Shown here in pieces: positions 1-10,760 of a DNA stretch of 64,000 bases (positions are counted from its first letter, which is position 1; each line of letters begins with the position of its first letter). Source of the DNA: Halomonas sp. GT (GTDB lineage: Bacteria > Pseudomonadota > Gammaproteobacteria > Pseudomonadales > Halomonadaceae); assembly GCF_002082565.1 (NCBI RefSeq), contig NZ_CP020562.1:930001-994000 (forward strand), read 5' to 3'. The notes below the pieces were generated by a model. The model was not told where the DNA came from. It ran no database searches and saw only the letters and a list, made by a program, of their open reading frames with translations. Made by a program: the position numbers and the translations under genes.

Positions 1-282
1 AGTGAATACCACCCGGTCGAGTACTTCTCTGAGGTGTCTCCGGCGCTCTATACGTCGATTCTGACCAGCTTTCATACCGGTGGCAGTGGGCACGGTGGTC
101 ATGGCGACCATGTTAACCACGAAGCCGTCAGTGATGTTGACGATAGCCACGGCGAGTCTGGCGAGCTAGAAAGCGCAGGCGCTACCCATCATCAGGCCGC
201 GTTTGGCCACGTTACCAATCAGCATGCTAGTGAGGATCACGCGATGAGCGGCCATCCCACAAGCGTTGAAGCGGGGGGTTAA
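1..282 (+). CDS. cyoA: Cytochrome bo3 ubiquinol oxidase subunit II, C-terminal end (partial)
   Basis: The reading frame is open from base 1 and ends with TAA at 280-282, two bases before cyoB. It begins inside the conserved CyoA tail ([14 protein letters not shown]), followed by about 70 residues rich in His, Gly and acidic residues. CyoA is the membrane-anchored cupredoxin-fold subunit of the proton-pumping quinol oxidase. The identification rests mainly on position directly ahead of cyoB and the short conserved stretch. The His-rich periplasmic tail is longer than in E. coli and could bind metal, which is inference. The N-terminal part lies outside the window. Confidence 0.8.
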   Translation, partial: SEYHPVEYFSEVSPALYTSILTSFHTGGSGHGGHGDHVNHEAVSDVDDSHGESGELESAGATHHQAAFGHVTNQHASEDHAMSGHPTSVEAGG

Positions 283-284
283 GC

Positions 285-2312
285 ATGTTTGGAAAACTGA
301 CGTTAGAGTCGATTCCGTATCACGAACCGATCATTATGATCGTTGCCGCCATGATGGCGATTGGCGGTGCTGCGCTTATCGGCGCATTAACCTATTACCG
401 AAAGTGGGGCTGGCTGTGGAACGAGTGGTTTACCTCCGTTGACCACAAAAAGCTCGGTATTATGTATTTTGTGGTTGCCTTGGTGATGCTGCTACGCGGC
501 TTTGCCGATGCGATTATGATGCGTACCCAGTTAGCTATGGCTGCTGGTGGGGCCGCGGGTTACCTCCCTCCTGAACACTATGATCAGATCTTTACCGCCC
601 ATGGCGTGATTATGATCTTTTTCGTTGCGATGCCCATGGTCATCGGTTTGATGAATCTGGTGGTGCCGCTGCAAATTGGTGCGCGCGACGTTGCTTTTCC
701 TTTCCTGAATAACCTGAGTTTTTGGCTGTTCGCGGTGTCCGCGATTCTGGTTAATATTTCTCTGGTAGTAGGGGAATTCGCCAAAACTGGCTGGCTCGCT
801 TACGCGCCGCTTTCGGGGATAGAGTTTAGCCCTGGTGTGGGGGTCGATTATTGGATATGGGCGTTACAAATATCTGGCATAGGTACGACGCTCACCGGGA
901 TTAATTTCTTTGTTACGATCCTGAAAATGCGCACTAAAGGCATGACCATGTTCCGCATGCCTATTTTTACCTGGACATCGCTTTGTGCCAACGTCCTGAT
1001 CATTGCCTCTTTCCCGATTCTTACCGCAACTATCGCGCTGTTAACCCTAGACCGCTACTTCGGCATGCACTTCTTCACCAATGATTTTGGCGGCAATATG
1101 ATGATGTACGTCAACCTCATCTGGGCCTGGGGCCATCCGGAAGTGTACATCCTGATCCTGCCAGCTTTTGGCGTGTTCTCTGAAGTGATCGCGACCTTCG
1201 CTCGTAAGCGTCTGTTTGGTTACACCACTATGGTATGGGCCACAGTGGCGATCACACTGCTGTCGTTCATCGTTTGGTTGCACCACTTCTTCACCATGGG
1301 GGCTGGGGCCAACGTCAACGCCTTCTTCGGCATTATGACGATGATCATTGCCATTCCCACTGGGGTGAAAGTATTCAACTGGCTGTTCACTATCTTCCGC
1401 GGCAGCCTGGAGCTGACCTCGCCGGTGCTATGGACCTTAGGCTTTATTATTACTTTCACCTTAGGCGGTATGACCGGCGTGATGTTGGCGCTACCCGCGG
1501 CCAACTTTGTACTGCATAACAGTCTGTTCGTGATTGCCCACTTCCACAACGTGATTATTGGTGGCGTGGTATTCGGCATGATGGCGGGCTTAACGTACTG
1601 GTTCCCCAAAGCCTTCGGTTTCACGCTTAGCGAGAAGTGGGGTAAGCGTTCATTCTGGTGTTGGTTTATTGGCTTCTATGTCGCCTTTATGCCGCTCTAT
1701 GTGTTGAGCTTCTTTGGGGCGGTGCGCCGCATGCAGTCCTATGCCAACCCTGAATGGCAGTCGTGGATGATCCTGGCCTGGGTAGGTGCCGTTATCATCA
1801 TGATGGGCATTGCCTGCACCATTATTCAGTTCTGGGTGAGTATTCGTGATCGCAAACTGAATGCTGATGTGACTGGCGACCCATGGGATGGCCGTACATT
1901 GGAGTGGTCAACGTCATCACCAGCACCGTTCTACAACTTTGCCCGTTTGCCAGAAGTTGGTGATATCGACAGTTTCTGGTCGCAAAAACAGCGTAGCAAC
2001 GAGCAGTTGGATGAAGCGCCTTATACCGATATCCACATGCCTCGCAATACCGTGGCAGGGCCGGTTATCAGCTTGTTTGCCCTGGTACTTGGTTTTGCAC
2101 TGGTATGGCATATCTGGTGGCTAGCCGCGGTGGGCGCGCTTGGCGTAGTCATCAGCTTCTTAGCGCGTGTTTTCAACGATGATATCGACTACTACGTACC
2201 TGCCGCAGAAGTGGCGCGGATTGAGCGTGAGCACCAGCAGCGTAAAACCGCACCGCCCGCCAGTGACTCAACTGATAGTAAGCAGACAAACTATGCGGAG
2301 GCGCGAGCGTAA
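285..2312 (+). CDS. cyoB: Cytochrome bo3 ubiquinol oxidase subunit I
   Basis: Catalytic heme-copper subunit that oxidises ubiquinol, reduces O2 to water and pumps protons in the inner membrane. It has 675 residues, close to the usual 660. Visible metal and heme ligands: the TAHG motif in the second helices (low-spin heme), WGHPEVY (CuB His and the cross-linked Tyr), LHHF (two CuB His) and AHFHNV (high-spin and low-spin heme His). The extra N- and C-terminal helices typical of quinol oxidases are present. It follows cyoA by two bases and its stop overlaps the cyoC start (TAATG). Confidence 0.97.
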   Translation: MFGKLTLESIPYHEPIIMIVAAMMAIGGAALIGALTYYRKWGWLWNEWFTSVDHKKLGIMYFVVALVMLLRGFADAIMMRTQLAMAAGGAAGYLPPEHYDQIFTAHGVIMIFFVAMPMVIGLMNLVVPLQIGARDVAFPFLNNLSFWLFAVSAILVNISLVVGEFAKTGWLAYAPLSGIEFSPGVGVDYWIWALQISGIGTTLTGINFFVTILKMRTKGMTMFRMPIFTWTSLCANVLIIASFPILTATIALLTLDRYFGMHFFTNDFGGNMMMYVNLIWAWGHPEVYILILPAFGVFSEVIATFARKRLFGYTTMVWATVAITLLSFIVWLHHFFTMGAGANVNAFFGIMTMIIAIPTGVKVFNWLFTIFRGSLELTSPVLWTLGFIITFTLGGMTGVMLALPAANFVLHNSLFVIAHFHNVIIGGVVFGMMAGLTYWFPKAFGFTLSEKWGKRSFWCWFIGFYVAFMPLYVLSFFGAVRRMQSYANPEWQSWMILAWVGAVIIMMGIACTIIQFWVSIRDRKLNADVTGDPWDGRTLEWSTSSPAPFYNFARLPEVGDIDSFWSQKQRSNEQLDEAPYTDIHMPRNTVAGPVISLFALVLGFALVWHIWWLAAVGALGVVISFLARVFNDDIDYYVPAAEVARIEREHQQRKTAPPASDSTDSKQTNYAEARA

Positions 2313-2923
2313 TGGCTACCGATACCCTACACCATGGCGCAACGTCTGAGCCCCATGAGCACCATGATGCCAGCGGCACCAAAGTATTCGGCTTTTGGGT
2401 CTATCTAATGAGCGATCTGGTGATCTTCGGGTCACTGTTTGCTACTTACGCCGTGCTCATGAAAGGCACGGCGGGCGGCCCGACCGCGGCAGATATTTTC
2501 GAGCTGCCTTTCGTGCTAGTCGAAACCTTCTTGCTGCTGTTTAGTAGCTTTACTTTCGGCATGGGCGTGTTAGCCATGAATGCTGAGCGCATTGGCCAGG
2601 TAAAGGCGTGGTTAGCGATAACCTTCCTGCTGGGTGCGGCATTTGTTGGCATGGAACTCTATGAGTTCCAGCACTTGATTCATCAAGGCTATGGGCCGGA
2701 TCAGAGTGCATTTCTCTCGTCATTCTTCACCCTGGTGGGTACTCACGGCCTACACGTGAGCGTTGGTTTGGTATGGATTCTCGTGATGTTGGTGCAGCTT
2801 TCTACCAAAGGGCTAACACCGATGACTCGCCCCAGGATTCTGTGCCTAAGCCTATTCTGGCACTTTCTGGATATCGTCTGGATCTGTGTTTTCTCGTTCG
2901 TTTATTTAATGGGAGTGCTGTGA
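2312..2923 (+). CDS. cyoC: Cytochrome bo3 ubiquinol oxidase subunit III
   Basis: Heme-copper oxidase subunit III family (COX3), 203 residues with five predicted membrane helices, as in E. coli CyoC. It starts one base inside the cyoB stop codon, so translation is probably coupled. Recognisable stretches are [20 protein letters not shown] near the N-terminus and [12 protein letters not shown] near the C-terminus. It supports assembly and stability of the oxidase and carries no redox centre. cyoD follows one base after its stop. Confidence 0.95.
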   Translation: MATDTLHHGATSEPHEHHDASGTKVFGFWVYLMSDLVIFGSLFATYAVLMKGTAGGPTAADIFELPFVLVETFLLLFSSFTFGMGVLAMNAERIGQVKAWLAITFLLGAAFVGMELYEFQHLIHQGYGPDQSAFLSSFFTLVGTHGLHVSVGLVWILVMLVQLSTKGLTPMTRPRILCLSLFWHFLDIVWICVFSFVYLMGVL

Positions 2924-2924
2924 G

Positions 2925-3254
2925 ATGAGCCATTCTTCATCTAATTCAACTTCTTCCCATGGCAGCGTTAAATCGTATGTGACTGGGCTTCTGCTATCTT
3001 TAGTGCTAACCGTGATTCCATTCGCGGTCGTTATGAGCGGTGCACTAAGCATCGCCACAACGGTGGTCGTTATCGCAGTAACAGCCGTGCTGCAGATTTT
3101 GGTTCAGCTGGTCATGTTTATGCATATGAACACCAACGCCGACGAAGGGTGGAACGTAATGTCTTTCGTTTTCACGCTGACGATACTTGTCTTGGTGGTA
3201 GGGGGCTCTTTATGGATCATGCAGCATCTGCATCTCAACATGATGATCGGCTAA
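2925..3254 (+). CDS. cyoD: Cytochrome bo3 ubiquinol oxidase subunit IV
   Basis: Small COX4_pro-family subunit of 109 residues with three membrane helices. The conserved LVQLVMFMHMN stretch is present in the middle. It assists assembly of the CuB site in subunit I. It lies one base after cyoC, and its last 43 bases overlap the proposed cyoE start at 3212, so the five genes form a tight operon. Confidence 0.93.
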   Translation: MSHSSSNSTSSHGSVKSYVTGLLLSLVLTVIPFAVVMSGALSIATTVVVIAVTAVLQILVQLVMFMHMNTNADEGWNVMSFVFTLTILVLVVGGSLWIMQHLHLNMMIG

Positions 3255-4135
3255 CGGTGGTGCCTAGCCGTTGGCGTGACCTGCTCGCGCTGACAAAGCC
3301 AGGCATTATTGGCGGCAATCTCATTGCGACCTTAGGCGGCTATTTTTTAGCCGCCCACGGTACCTTTGATTGGGTCACGTTTAGTACGGTCATGTTGGGT
3401 ATTGCACTGGTCATTGCGTCTGGCTGTGCCTGTAACAACGTTATTGACCGTGATATTGATGCTTTGATGGCGCGTACGCGTCATCGCCCTTTGGCCAAAG
3501 GGCGTATCTCTATTACTCAGGCATTAGGCGTTTCGGCGCTGCTTGGGGTCGCAGGCGTGGTGTGTTTGGCGTTGGGCACCAACGGCTTAACCGTGGCACT
3601 AGCGGTGATCGGCTGGGGTGTTTACGTTGGGGTGTATAGCCTTTATATGAAGCGGCACTCTGAGTACGGCACGTTGGTAGGCAGCCTTTCTGGGGCGATG
3701 CCGCCGGTCGTTGGTTATTGTGCGGTGACGGGGCAGTTTGATAGCGGTGCTTTCATGCTACTGGTTATCTTCTGCCTTTGGCAGATGCCGCATTCGTATG
3801 CCATTGCGATTTTTCGCTATGCGGATTATCGCCGGGCATCGATTCCGGTGCTGCCGGTGGTGCATGGTATCAAACGGGCAAAACACCACATTTTGGGCTA
3901 CATCGTCGCGTTTATTCCCGCATCACTAGCCTTGGTGCTGGCGAGCAAAGCGGGCACAGGATATCTGTGCGTTGCATTAGCAATGGGCGGTTACTGGCTG
4001 TATCTAGCGCTGTGTGGTTTTCGACTGGGTGATGATGTGCGCTGGGCCAAAAAGGTGTTCGGTGTATCGATTCTGACGATTACTGCAATGAGCTTAGTGA
4101 TGGTGCTAGAAGCCATGGTGCCTATGTGGGCGTGA
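3212..4135 (+). CDS. cyoE: Protoheme IX farnesyltransferase (heme O synthase)
   Basis: UbiA-family prenyltransferase that converts heme b to heme o for the bo3 oxidase. The first substrate motif NNVIDRDIDALMARTRHRP is intact (N-x3-D-x3-D type), the opening LTKPGI is typical, and several membrane helices follow. The frame is open further upstream to 3149, but ATG 3212 is chosen because it gives the family length (307 residues) and has an AGGGGG ribosome site about seven bases upstream. GTG 3257 is a shorter alternative. Last gene of the cyo operon; a strong hairpin follows at 4266. Confidence 0.93.
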   Translation: MDHAASASQHDDRLTVVPSRWRDLLALTKPGIIGGNLIATLGGYFLAAHGTFDWVTFSTVMLGIALVIASGCACNNVIDRDIDALMARTRHRPLAKGRISITQALGVSALLGVAGVVCLALGTNGLTVALAVIGWGVYVGVYSLYMKRHSEYGTLVGSLSGAMPPVVGYCAVTGQFDSGAFMLLVIFCLWQMPHSYAIAIFRYADYRRASIPVLPVVHGIKRAKHHILGYIVAFIPASLALVLASKAGTGYLCVALAMGGYWLYLALCGFRLGDDVRWAKKVFGVSILTITAMSLVMVLEAMVPMWA

Positions 4136-4148
4136 AGCGAGCGGACTG

Positions 4149-4230
4149 AAAACCCTTGGCAGGGGCGCTGTAAACCCATCCCTGGGCGCTACTTTCGCCA
4201 TCCCTGGCGAAAGACCCCCGATACGGGTTG
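4149..4230. repeat. REP-like palindromic intergenic element
   Basis: Between cyoE and pta lie nested palindromes: a perfect 9-bp stem (CTTTCGCCA at 4192-4200, TGGCGAAAG at 4205-4213, loop TCCC), a smaller CCCATCCCTGGG just before it, and outer AACCC/GGGTT arms. The look is that of repetitive extragenic palindromes that recur in Halomonas genomes. Only one copy is seen in this window, so the repeat status is inference. Confidence 0.4.
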
Positions 4231-4265
4231 ACTCAGCCCTTTGCCTTCGATAGAGGCTTCAACCT

Positions 4266-4305
4266 AAAACGCCCCGAGCAGCTTATTCACTGTTCGGGGC
4301 GTTTT
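4266..4305. terminator. Bidirectional rho-independent terminator
   Basis: A perfect 12-bp stem (AAAACGCCCCGA at 4266-4277 and TCGGGGCGTTTT at 4294-4305) is flanked by A-rich sequence on one side and T-rich on the other. It lies between the convergent cyo operon and ackA-pta and can serve both. Confidence 0.85.
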
Positions 4306-4335
4306 TATTAGTAGATACAAAGAGTAGCTAGTGGC

Positions 4336-6519
4336 CTAGCTCTCCCGTTGGCTGGCTTGAATCGCGGTGAGTGCAATGGTGTAAACGATATCGTCGACCA
4401 GCGCGCCCCGGGAAAGATCGTTCACTGGCTTATTCAAACCCTGCAGCATCGGGCCAACGCTGACCACACGAGCGCTACGCTGTACGGCTTTGTACGTCGT
4501 GTTGCCAGTGTTCAGATCCGGGAAAACAAACACTGTAGCTTTGCCCGCGACAGGGGAGTCGGGTGCTTTCTGCTTACCAACGCTTTCAATGGCGGCCGCG
4601 TCGTACTGTAGCGGACCATCGATCGCGAGGTGTGGGGCGCGCTCTTTGGCGATGCGGGTAGCTTCGCGCACTTTATCTACATCCGCACCGGTGCCAGAGT
4701 CGCCAGTGGAGTAGCTGATCATGGCGACTCGCGGTTCAATGCCAAACGCTTCAGCGGAGCGGGCGCTTTGTAAGGCGATTTCCGCTAGGGTTTCGGCGTC
4801 GGGGTCAGGATTAACCGCACAATCGCCATACACCACCACCTGCTCAGGCAGCAGCATAAAGAAGATCGATGATACCTGATTATATTCCGGTGCCGTTTTG
4901 ATCAGCTGAAACGCTGGGCGCACCGTGTTGGCGGTGGTGTGCACGGCACCTGATACGAGACCGTCGACTTCGTCTAATTGCAGCATCATGGTGCCCAGCA
5001 CTACATTGTCCTGGAGTTGGGCTTCAGCGGTTAGCTCGTTCAGTTTGCCGCGGCGACGCTCTACCATCGGGCTGATATAGCTGGCCCGGGTGCTCTCAGG
5101 ATCAATAATCGTGAGCGAACCCGGCAGCGTCAGGCCGCGATGACGGGCAACGCTTTCGATATCTTCACGCTTACCGAGCAAGACGCAGTCGGCAATGCCA
5201 CGCCGCTGACACACAATCGCGGCTTCAATGGTGCGCGGCTCATCGCCTTCAGGCAATACAATGCGCTTCTTGGCTTGCTGGGCAAGTTTGACAAGCTGAT
5301 GGCGAAACGCTGATGGGGACAAACGGTGGATATAGCCACGGCTGAGCTTGGCTTTAAGCCACTCTAAATCCATGTGGGCAGCCACATAGCGTGCTACCTG
5401 CTCAGCTCGTTCGAAATCGTCCATGGGGATTTCGCTACTCAACTGGCTCAGGTTTTGCGCCGTGGTCAAGCTGTCGGTTTCCACTGCCAGTACTGGCAAG
5501 CCGGTTTTTAGTGCCGGGCGACACATTTCAATCATATTGTCGTTAGGCATGAAACCATTCGTGAGCAGCACACCCGCTAGCTGGGTGCCGTTCATGGTTG
5601 CTAAGGCAGATGCCAGCATTACGTCGTCACGGTCCCCAGAGGCGACAACTAAACTGCCCGGTTTGAAAATATGCAGTGCATTGGCGGCACTTCGTGCGCA
5701 CAGGCTAGTAGAAAGCACGCGGCGGCTAGCGGCTTCCCCTTCATTGAGCATCTTGGCATTCAGCGCTCGCGCGACATCTAAGGTGCGCGGTGCGCTTAAC
5801 GTATTGCTGTAAGGCACTACGCCAATCAGGTGAAAGCTGTCTGTTGCTAGCGCTGGCGAATAGCGACGCAGTTCATTGAGTATCGGCTCTTCAAGGTGGG
5901 GCTTAATCGTGCCGGGTGCTGCAGAAAGGTCGTCTTCCTGACCATAGGGCAGGTTTTTCATGCGCATTAAAATGCCGCCAAGCGTGCGGCTGGAGCTAAC
6001 GCCACCAAAGCTTCTAGCATGCATGTCCAGCTCTTCGGCAAGTCGCTGGGGCTCGTTTAAATCGCCAGTGCCGACCAAAATGATTCGCGCATTAAGCGCA
6101 TCTGCCAACTGGGCGTTGGTTTGGGTGGCGTAAGTGGTATGTTGGGTTGGAACAACGCCTTCTACTACGACCAAATCTAGTGCGCTGCCATCTCTGTAGG
6201 CTTGCTGGGTGACCTGCTCAAAGAGCTCAATGACGTTCTCCATTAGCTCATCGGTTTGATCATCACGCAATAAGCGTTCTAGCCTTGCCTGGGAAATAGG
6301 CGACGGCGGGCGCTGGTTGAGCGTGCGCGACACCAGGGCTGTTGAGCGGTCAAGCCCTGGGCCGTTTAGCTCATTTTGCATAAATGGCTTTAAAAAACCG
6401 GCTTTCAAGCCGATGGTATCCAGTGCTTGAATTAACCCAAGGCATGCGGAGGTTAGCCCCGCGCCCATGCTGGTGGGTACCAGTAAGATAGCTTGGGGTT
6501 GCTCGACAGTGTTGTTCAT
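4336..6519 (-). CDS. pta: Phosphate acetyltransferase
   Basis: Converts acetyl-CoA and phosphate to acetyl phosphate and CoA, in a pathway with AckA. At 727 residues it is the long enterobacterial form: an N-terminal AAA/BioD-like P-loop domain ([18 protein letters not shown]), a central DRTGG-type domain, and a C-terminal PTA_PTB catalytic domain beginning near [17 protein letters not shown] and ending with [16 protein letters not shown]. Its ATG overlaps the ackA stop (ATGA, 6516-6519), so it is the second gene of the operon and translation is coupled. Confidence 0.96.
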   Translation of the reverse strand: MNNTVEQPQAILLVPTSMGAGLTSACLGLIQALDTIGLKAGFLKPFMQNELNGPGLDRSTALVSRTLNQRPPSPISQARLERLLRDDQTDELMENVIELFEQVTQQAYRDGSALDLVVVEGVVPTQHTTYATQTNAQLADALNARIILVGTGDLNEPQRLAEELDMHARSFGGVSSSRTLGGILMRMKNLPYGQEDDLSAAPGTIKPHLEEPILNELRRYSPALATDSFHLIGVVPYSNTLSAPRTLDVARALNAKMLNEGEAASRRVLSTSLCARSAANALHIFKPGSLVVASGDRDDVMLASALATMNGTQLAGVLLTNGFMPNDNMIEMCRPALKTGLPVLAVETDSLTTAQNLSQLSSEIPMDDFERAEQVARYVAAHMDLEWLKAKLSRGYIHRLSPSAFRHQLVKLAQQAKKRIVLPEGDEPRTIEAAIVCQRRGIADCVLLGKREDIESVARHRGLTLPGSLTIIDPESTRASYISPMVERRRGKLNELTAEAQLQDNVVLGTMMLQLDEVDGLVSGAVHTTANTVRPAFQLIKTAPEYNQVSSIFFMLLPEQVVVYGDCAVNPDPDAETLAEIALQSARSAEAFGIEPRVAMISYSTGDSGTGADVDKVREATRIAKERAPHLAIDGPLQYDAAAIESVGKQKAPDSPVAGKATVFVFPDLNTGNTTYKAVQRSARVVSVGPMLQGLNKPVNDLSRGALVDDIVYTIALTAIQASQRES

Positions 6520-7700
6520 TTAGTCGTCTCCACACAGTGGCGGGTTTCCAAGGCGATACGACCCTCTTCATCCGTAGGAATTACCCACACTTCGGGGCCA
6601 TCGTGGTCGGCGTTGTCCAGCTTGCCTTCTTTACCCCGAGTAGTGGCTTCATTAGCCACGTCATCTAAACTGAAACGAAAGTGGGGCAGTAGCGCCAGTA
6701 CATCACGGCGAACGATCGGTGAGTTTTCGCCGATGCCGCCGGTAAAAATAACGCCATCGAGTCGAGGCAAGGCGCAAGATAGGGCGGCTAACGATTTAGC
6801 AATGCGGTAGCAGAATATCTCTAGCGCCAGTTTGGCACCTTTATGGCCAGCCAGTGCTTGGTCTTCTACTTCACGCATATCATTGGTTAGGCCGGAAAGG
6901 CCCAGCAAACCACTCTGCTTGTTGAGTACGTTATCGATCTCATCCATTGACCAGCCAAGCTGGCGGTGGAGGTGAGCGTGCAAGCCAGGGTCAACATCGC
7001 CGCTGCGGGTTCCCATCACTAAACCTTCTAACGGCGTAAGCCCCATGCTGGTATCCAGGCTTTGATTGTTCCATATGGCACTAGTAGAGCAGCCGTTCCC
7101 CAAATGGGCGGTTAACCAACCACCCGCACCGCGGCTACTTAATTTGGCAGCACGCTGACTGACATACGCATGACTAGTGCCATGAAAACCATAGCGACGG
7201 ATGCCGTGCTCTGTGTACAGCGCTTCCGGTAGGGCGTAGCGGTAGGCACGAGGCGGCAGTGTCTGGTGAAAGGCCGTATCAAACACCGCTACCTGAGGTA
7301 AGTCTGGAAAGACGTGTCGGGTGGCGGCAATACCAGCCAAGTTAGCAGGGTTATGCAGTGGCGCGAGTGCTGCGGTGGTTTTTATCGCGGCTACAACGCT
7401 ATCGTCAATCATAGCTGCCTGGGTGAAGTGTTCGCCGCCGTGAACAATGCGGTGCCCAACTGCGCCAGGTACTCGACCTTCCAGGCGCTTAAGGATAGCG
7501 CTTAGTGCTTCAGCGTGATCAGCATTGGGCAGCGCTTGGGTAAAGCTTTCCCCCGCGCTGTTCTTACCTTTTAAACGGGCTTCGCTACTCCCTAAACGCT
7601 CTGCTAGGCCAGCTAAGCGCGGTGCCTGAGGGTCAGAATCAATCAATGCATATTTGATAGAAGAAGAGCCACAGTTAATGACCAGCACCGGTGTGTTCAT
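6516..7700 (-). CDS. ackA: Acetate kinase
   Basis: Interconverts acetyl phosphate plus ADP with acetate plus ATP. 394 residues, the usual length. The ASKHA-fold signatures are visible: [13 protein letters not shown] at the N-terminus, VFDTAFH with the catalytic Asp, GFHGTSH, the LGNGCS loop and GGIGEN near the end. It is the first gene of ackA-pta. The 135 bases upstream, shared with the divergent EamA gene, must hold the promoter, though no clear -35/-10 pair was chosen. Confidence 0.97.
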   Translation of the reverse strand: MNTPVLVINCGSSSIKYALIDSDPQAPRLAGLAERLGSSEARLKGKNSAGESFTQALPNADHAEALSAILKRLEGRVPGAVGHRIVHGGEHFTQAAMIDDSVVAAIKTTAALAPLHNPANLAGIAATRHVFPDLPQVAVFDTAFHQTLPPRAYRYALPEALYTEHGIRRYGFHGTSHAYVSQRAAKLSSRGAGGWLTAHLGNGCSTSAIWNNQSLDTSMGLTPLEGLVMGTRSGDVDPGLHAHLHRQLGWSMDEIDNVLNKQSGLLGLSGLTNDMREVEDQALAGHKGAKLALEIFCYRIAKSLAALSCALPRLDGVIFTGGIGENSPIVRRDVLALLPHFRFSLDDVANEATTRGKEGKLDNADHDGPEVWVIPTDEEGRIALETRHCVETTK

Positions 7701-7835
7701 AACAACCTTTATAAAGTAGTTAGCGTAAAAGAGGGGTAGACCTTAGTATAACATGCTGCGATGCATGATATTAGCGCGGTATTTCGTTAGCCTTCACCAT
7801 TAAATGTCGTCATCCTGCTGTTTAATCTACTTAAC

Positions 7836-8774
7836 GTGAGCCGTTTTGTTCCTATGCCTTCTACGTCGTTACCAACGCTACTGCCTCGCCACCTAGCCAT
7901 TTTTTTGATGATGTCGGTGGCTACTATGTTCGCAGCTAACCACGTTTCCGCGCGGCTTGCGTTTGATAATGGTACTGGCTTACTTCTTGCGGTATTGATG
8001 CGTTCAGGCGTGGCGTGTTTGATTTTGCTGACACTGGTCGTGGTTCAAAAAAAGCGGCTTTGGCTACCGCCCGGCACATGGCCATGGCAGCTGGCAGTAG
8101 GGCTTCTGATTGCCATCCAAAGTGTGAGCCTTTATTCAGCAGTGGCTCGTTTGCCGGTGGTCATTGCATTGTTGCTTGTTAACACCTTTCCTATTCAATT
8201 AGCGCTGTTAAGTTGGGCGCTAGGCGGTCCTCGGCCTTCGCTGCGCAGTTGCCTGATTATGGGCACGATTTTAATTGGGCTGCTAGTGGTACTCGATATA
8301 CCGAGTTGGTTCGCGGATGCCAATGCCATGGGACCTGAATGGTTGGTCGGTATAGGGTTCGGGCTAAGTGCCGCTTTTGCGTTTGCTTGTGCGCTTTGGG
8401 TCACCGAGCATCGATTAGCAAGGGTAGGCAGCACGTTACGTAGCCTGCTGACCATGCAAACGGTATTTATTGTCATGATCGTTGGCGGGTTGCTAGGGGC
8501 GGTTCCTGGGGGAATGAGCTTGCCAGATAACAGCGCAGGCTGGACAGGACTAGCCTTATTAGCTTTGCTATACGGTAGTGCTTTTTCCCTACTGTTTATT
8601 TTTGTGCCACGCCTGGACATGGCGCGCAATGCACCGGTTATGAACTTCGAGCCAGTAGCATCGTTACTGCTTGGTTATATCGTTCTAGGTCAGATGCTAA
8701 GCCCAAGCCAACTCGTAGGTGGGGCAGTGGTCGTTGGTGGCATTGTTGTGCTCAGCCTTTCTAAAGGTAGGTAA
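7836..8774 (+). CDS. EamA/DMT-family permease
   Basis: 312 residues with about ten hydrophobic helices and two EamA-type halves, typical of the drug/metabolite transporter superfamily (10-TMS group). The substrate cannot be read from sequence; members export amino acids, nucleosides or other metabolites. The start is uncertain: GTG 7836 has no obvious ribosome site, and ATG 7854 in the same frame would shorten it by six residues. It stands alone, divergent from ackA, and is followed by an outer-membrane barrel gene after 117 bases. Confidence 0.8.
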   Translation: MSRFVPMPSTSLPTLLPRHLAIFLMMSVATMFAANHVSARLAFDNGTGLLLAVLMRSGVACLILLTLVVVQKKRLWLPPGTWPWQLAVGLLIAIQSVSLYSAVARLPVVIALLLVNTFPIQLALLSWALGGPRPSLRSCLIMGTILIGLLVVLDIPSWFADANAMGPEWLVGIGFGLSAAFAFACALWVTEHRLARVGSTLRSLLTMQTVFIVMIVGGLLGAVPGGMSLPDNSAGWTGLALLALLYGSAFSLLFIFVPRLDMARNAPVMNFEPVASLLLGYIVLGQMLSPSQLVGGAVVVGGIVVLSLSKGR

Positions 8775-8891
8775 GCAGGAGAGGAAAAAGGAAACTATAT
8801 GCAAGTTGGGCCGGAAGATTGCGTTCTCCTAAAGTATAAGCCAAAATTAAAAAGTGTAAGGAAACGCTGTTTTTTAACTGAGGTTTAACTT

Positions 8892-9401
8892 ATGAAGATG
8901 ACCGTATTATCACTCACCTCTGCCGCTCTTTTAGTTGGTGCGGGTACGTTCGCGGCATCGGCTCAAGCGCAACAATCCTTCCAGTACCCACAAGGATATG
9001 TGGGCGGCGATGCCATGTTTTGGAGCCTGAACCCAGAAAGAGGCTCTTCACGCGATGACGTTGGTTTGCGTCTCCGCGGTGGGGCACAGTTCAATGACTA
9101 TTTCGCCTTAGAAGGTCATTTGGGCACGGGTGGTTCAGATCGTGGCGCCGAGCTAGATCACGTTGCAGGTGCTTATGCGAAAGGTATCGTACCCATTGCA
9201 CCGGAAGTGCGTTTGTATGGCTTAGCGGGCTTCACTGAGGTTGATATTAACAACGACCGTGAAACCGGTTTCTCCTACGGTGCCGGTGCGGAAATGGATA
9301 TCAGTTCCAATGTATCAGTAGGCGCTGACTACATGCGCTATCTGGATAAATCTGCCTATGATTTTGATGCTGCCAGTGTAGGCCTAAAGTACCGTTTTTA
9401 A
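8892..9401 (+). CDS. Small outer-membrane beta-barrel protein (OmpA-like barrel)
   Basis: 169 residues with a clear Sec signal peptide (hydrophobic core, cleavage likely after ASAQA), then alternating amphipathic strands (GLRLRGGAQFNDYFALEGHLGT, GADYMRY) and a C-terminal LKYRF that fits the BAM signal ending in Phe. Size and pattern suit an eight-stranded porin-family/OmpA-type barrel without a periplasmic domain. Function unknown. ATG 8892 has GAGG nearby. It has its own terminator at 9441. Confidence 0.75.
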   Translation: MKMTVLSLTSAALLVGAGTFAASAQAQQSFQYPQGYVGGDAMFWSLNPERGSSRDDVGLRLRGGAQFNDYFALEGHLGTGGSDRGAELDHVAGAYAKGIVPIAPEVRLYGLAGFTEVDINNDRETGFSYGAGAEMDISSNVSVGADYMRYLDKSAYDFDAASVGLKYRF

Positions 9402-9440
9402 GGCAATCGCCTAACACTTGATTAACCTGCCAGCAGAAAC

Positions 9441-9480
9441 AAAGCCCTATTGCTAACCCTAGCGATAGGGCTTTTTTTTT
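9441..9480 (+). terminator. Rho-independent terminator after the barrel gene
   Basis: AAAGCCCTATTGCT pairs with AGCGATAGGGCTTT (one G-U pair) and runs straight into a T tract of about ten. It lies 40 bases after the stop at 9401. Confidence 0.9.
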
Positions 9481-9551
9481 GCGCTAAACAAAGGGGGGCT
9501 GGCTAACGCTAGTAGGGGGCTGGTTCACATAATAAGTTAATGTATTGAGAG

Positions 9552-9571
9552 AAAGTCATTGGAGTGACTTT
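9552..9571. promoter_or_regulatory. Inverted repeat upstream of the efflux pair
   Basis: A perfect AAAGTCA-N6-TGACTTT palindrome lies about 130 bases before the HlyD-type gene, in an A+T-rich stretch (9482-9698) with no gene. Such efflux pairs are often controlled by an adjacent LysR regulator, but none is encoded here. An operator role is only inferred. Confidence 0.3.
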
Positions 9572-9698
9572 ATTGAGCGCTTGTTCATAATGAAAATATT
9601 GTTAGCGTGCTAATGATTTGTTAGACTAAAGTATTCCACCTAACAATATCTCCAAGCGGCGACATAGTCGCTTTGGTGCTCGTCAATGAGAAATTCCA

Positions 9699-10760
9699 AT
9701 GTCCCCTGATCAACAATTTACCCGCTGGGTGAAAATAGCCCTGTCAGTGTTTCTGTTGCTGTTCGTTTACTTCTTACTGGCCGACAGCTTTATGCCTATG
9801 ACGCCTGAGGCGCGAGCAATGCGCCCCGTCACCAGCATTGCTCCTGAGCTAAGCGGCCCCGTGCAAGACGTCGTGGTGGGCGATCATCAGCAGGTAACCC
9901 AGGGGGATGTGCTGTTCCGCTTAGACCCATCTCCCTTTCAAATCGCCCACTCCCAAGCCCAATTAAACCGGGAGCAAGCGGAGCAAGAAAACGCCCGATT
10001 GAATGCAGAGCTAACGGCTGCCAGGGCATCACTTTCCTCGGCACAGGCCACTCTCGATGAGCGTAGCGGTGAGCGCCGCCGTGCTGAATCGCTTCTTGGG
10101 CGACAGGGGATTTCTCGTCAGCAGTACGAACAGCAGGTCGCGGCCGAACATACCGCACAGGCGGCTGTGGCATCTGCCCAGGCACAGATTGAAAGCTTAG
10201 AGGTACAGTTGGGAGAAGAGGGCGACGATAACTTACGCCTTCGCCAAGCGAATAATGCCCTTGAAAAAGCTGAGCTGGATTTAGCCCATACGGTGGTAAA
10301 AGCGCCAGAGTCCGGTGTGATCACTAATCTTCAGCTACAGCCTGGCCATTATGTGCAGGCGGGGCAGCCTGCGGTGGCGCTGGTCGCGAGCACGGTAGAG
10401 GTCGTGGCTGATTTTCGTGAAAAGAGCCTGCGCCATGTGGCGCTTGGCGATGAAGCAAAAGTGGTATTTGATGCGTTGCCTGGACAAATTTTTGAAGGGC
10501 ATGTCAGTGCCTTTGATGCTGGCTCCCGTGCAGGCCAGCAGGCAGCGGATGGTCAACTTGTGGATATTCCTGCTTCAGATCGTTGGGTGAGAGATGCGCA
10601 ACGTGCGCGTATTCATGTGGCGTTAGATACGCCGTTGTCTGAGCTGCCCCCGAGTGGTGCGCGGGCAACGGTACAACTAGTGCCAGGCGAACATGCAATG
10701 GCTAAGCCGTTTGCGTGGTTGCAGGCGCACCTGATTAGTTGGCTGCACTATGTTTATTAA
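9699..10760 (+). CDS. HlyD-family membrane fusion protein of an AaeA-like efflux pair
   Basis: 353 residues: one N-terminal membrane helix (about 10-30), a biotinyl-lipoyl-like segment (SIAPELSGPVQDVVVGDHQQVTQGDVLFRLD), a long alpha-helical hairpin (about 85-190) and a second lipoyl/beta-barrel part (VVKAPESGVITNLQLQPGHYV). This is the periplasmic adaptor architecture of AaeA/EmrA proteins. Its end overlaps the next gene, a DUF2955 membrane protein, by 11 bases, so the two probably form one export system for aromatic acids or similar anions (inferred from the AaeAB analogy). Confidence 0.85.
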   Translation: MSPDQQFTRWVKIALSVFLLLFVYFLLADSFMPMTPEARAMRPVTSIAPELSGPVQDVVVGDHQQVTQGDVLFRLDPSPFQIAHSQAQLNREQAEQENARLNAELTAARASLSSAQATLDERSGERRRAESLLGRQGISRQQYEQQVAAEHTAQAAVASAQAQIESLEVQLGEEGDDNLRLRQANNALEKAELDLAHTVVKAPESGVITNLQLQPGHYVQAGQPAVALVASTVEVVADFREKSLRHVALGDEAKVVFDALPGQIFEGHVSAFDAGSRAGQQAADGQLVDIPASDRWVRDAQRARIHVALDTPLSELPPSGARATVQLVPGEHAMAKPFAWLQAHLISWLHYVY

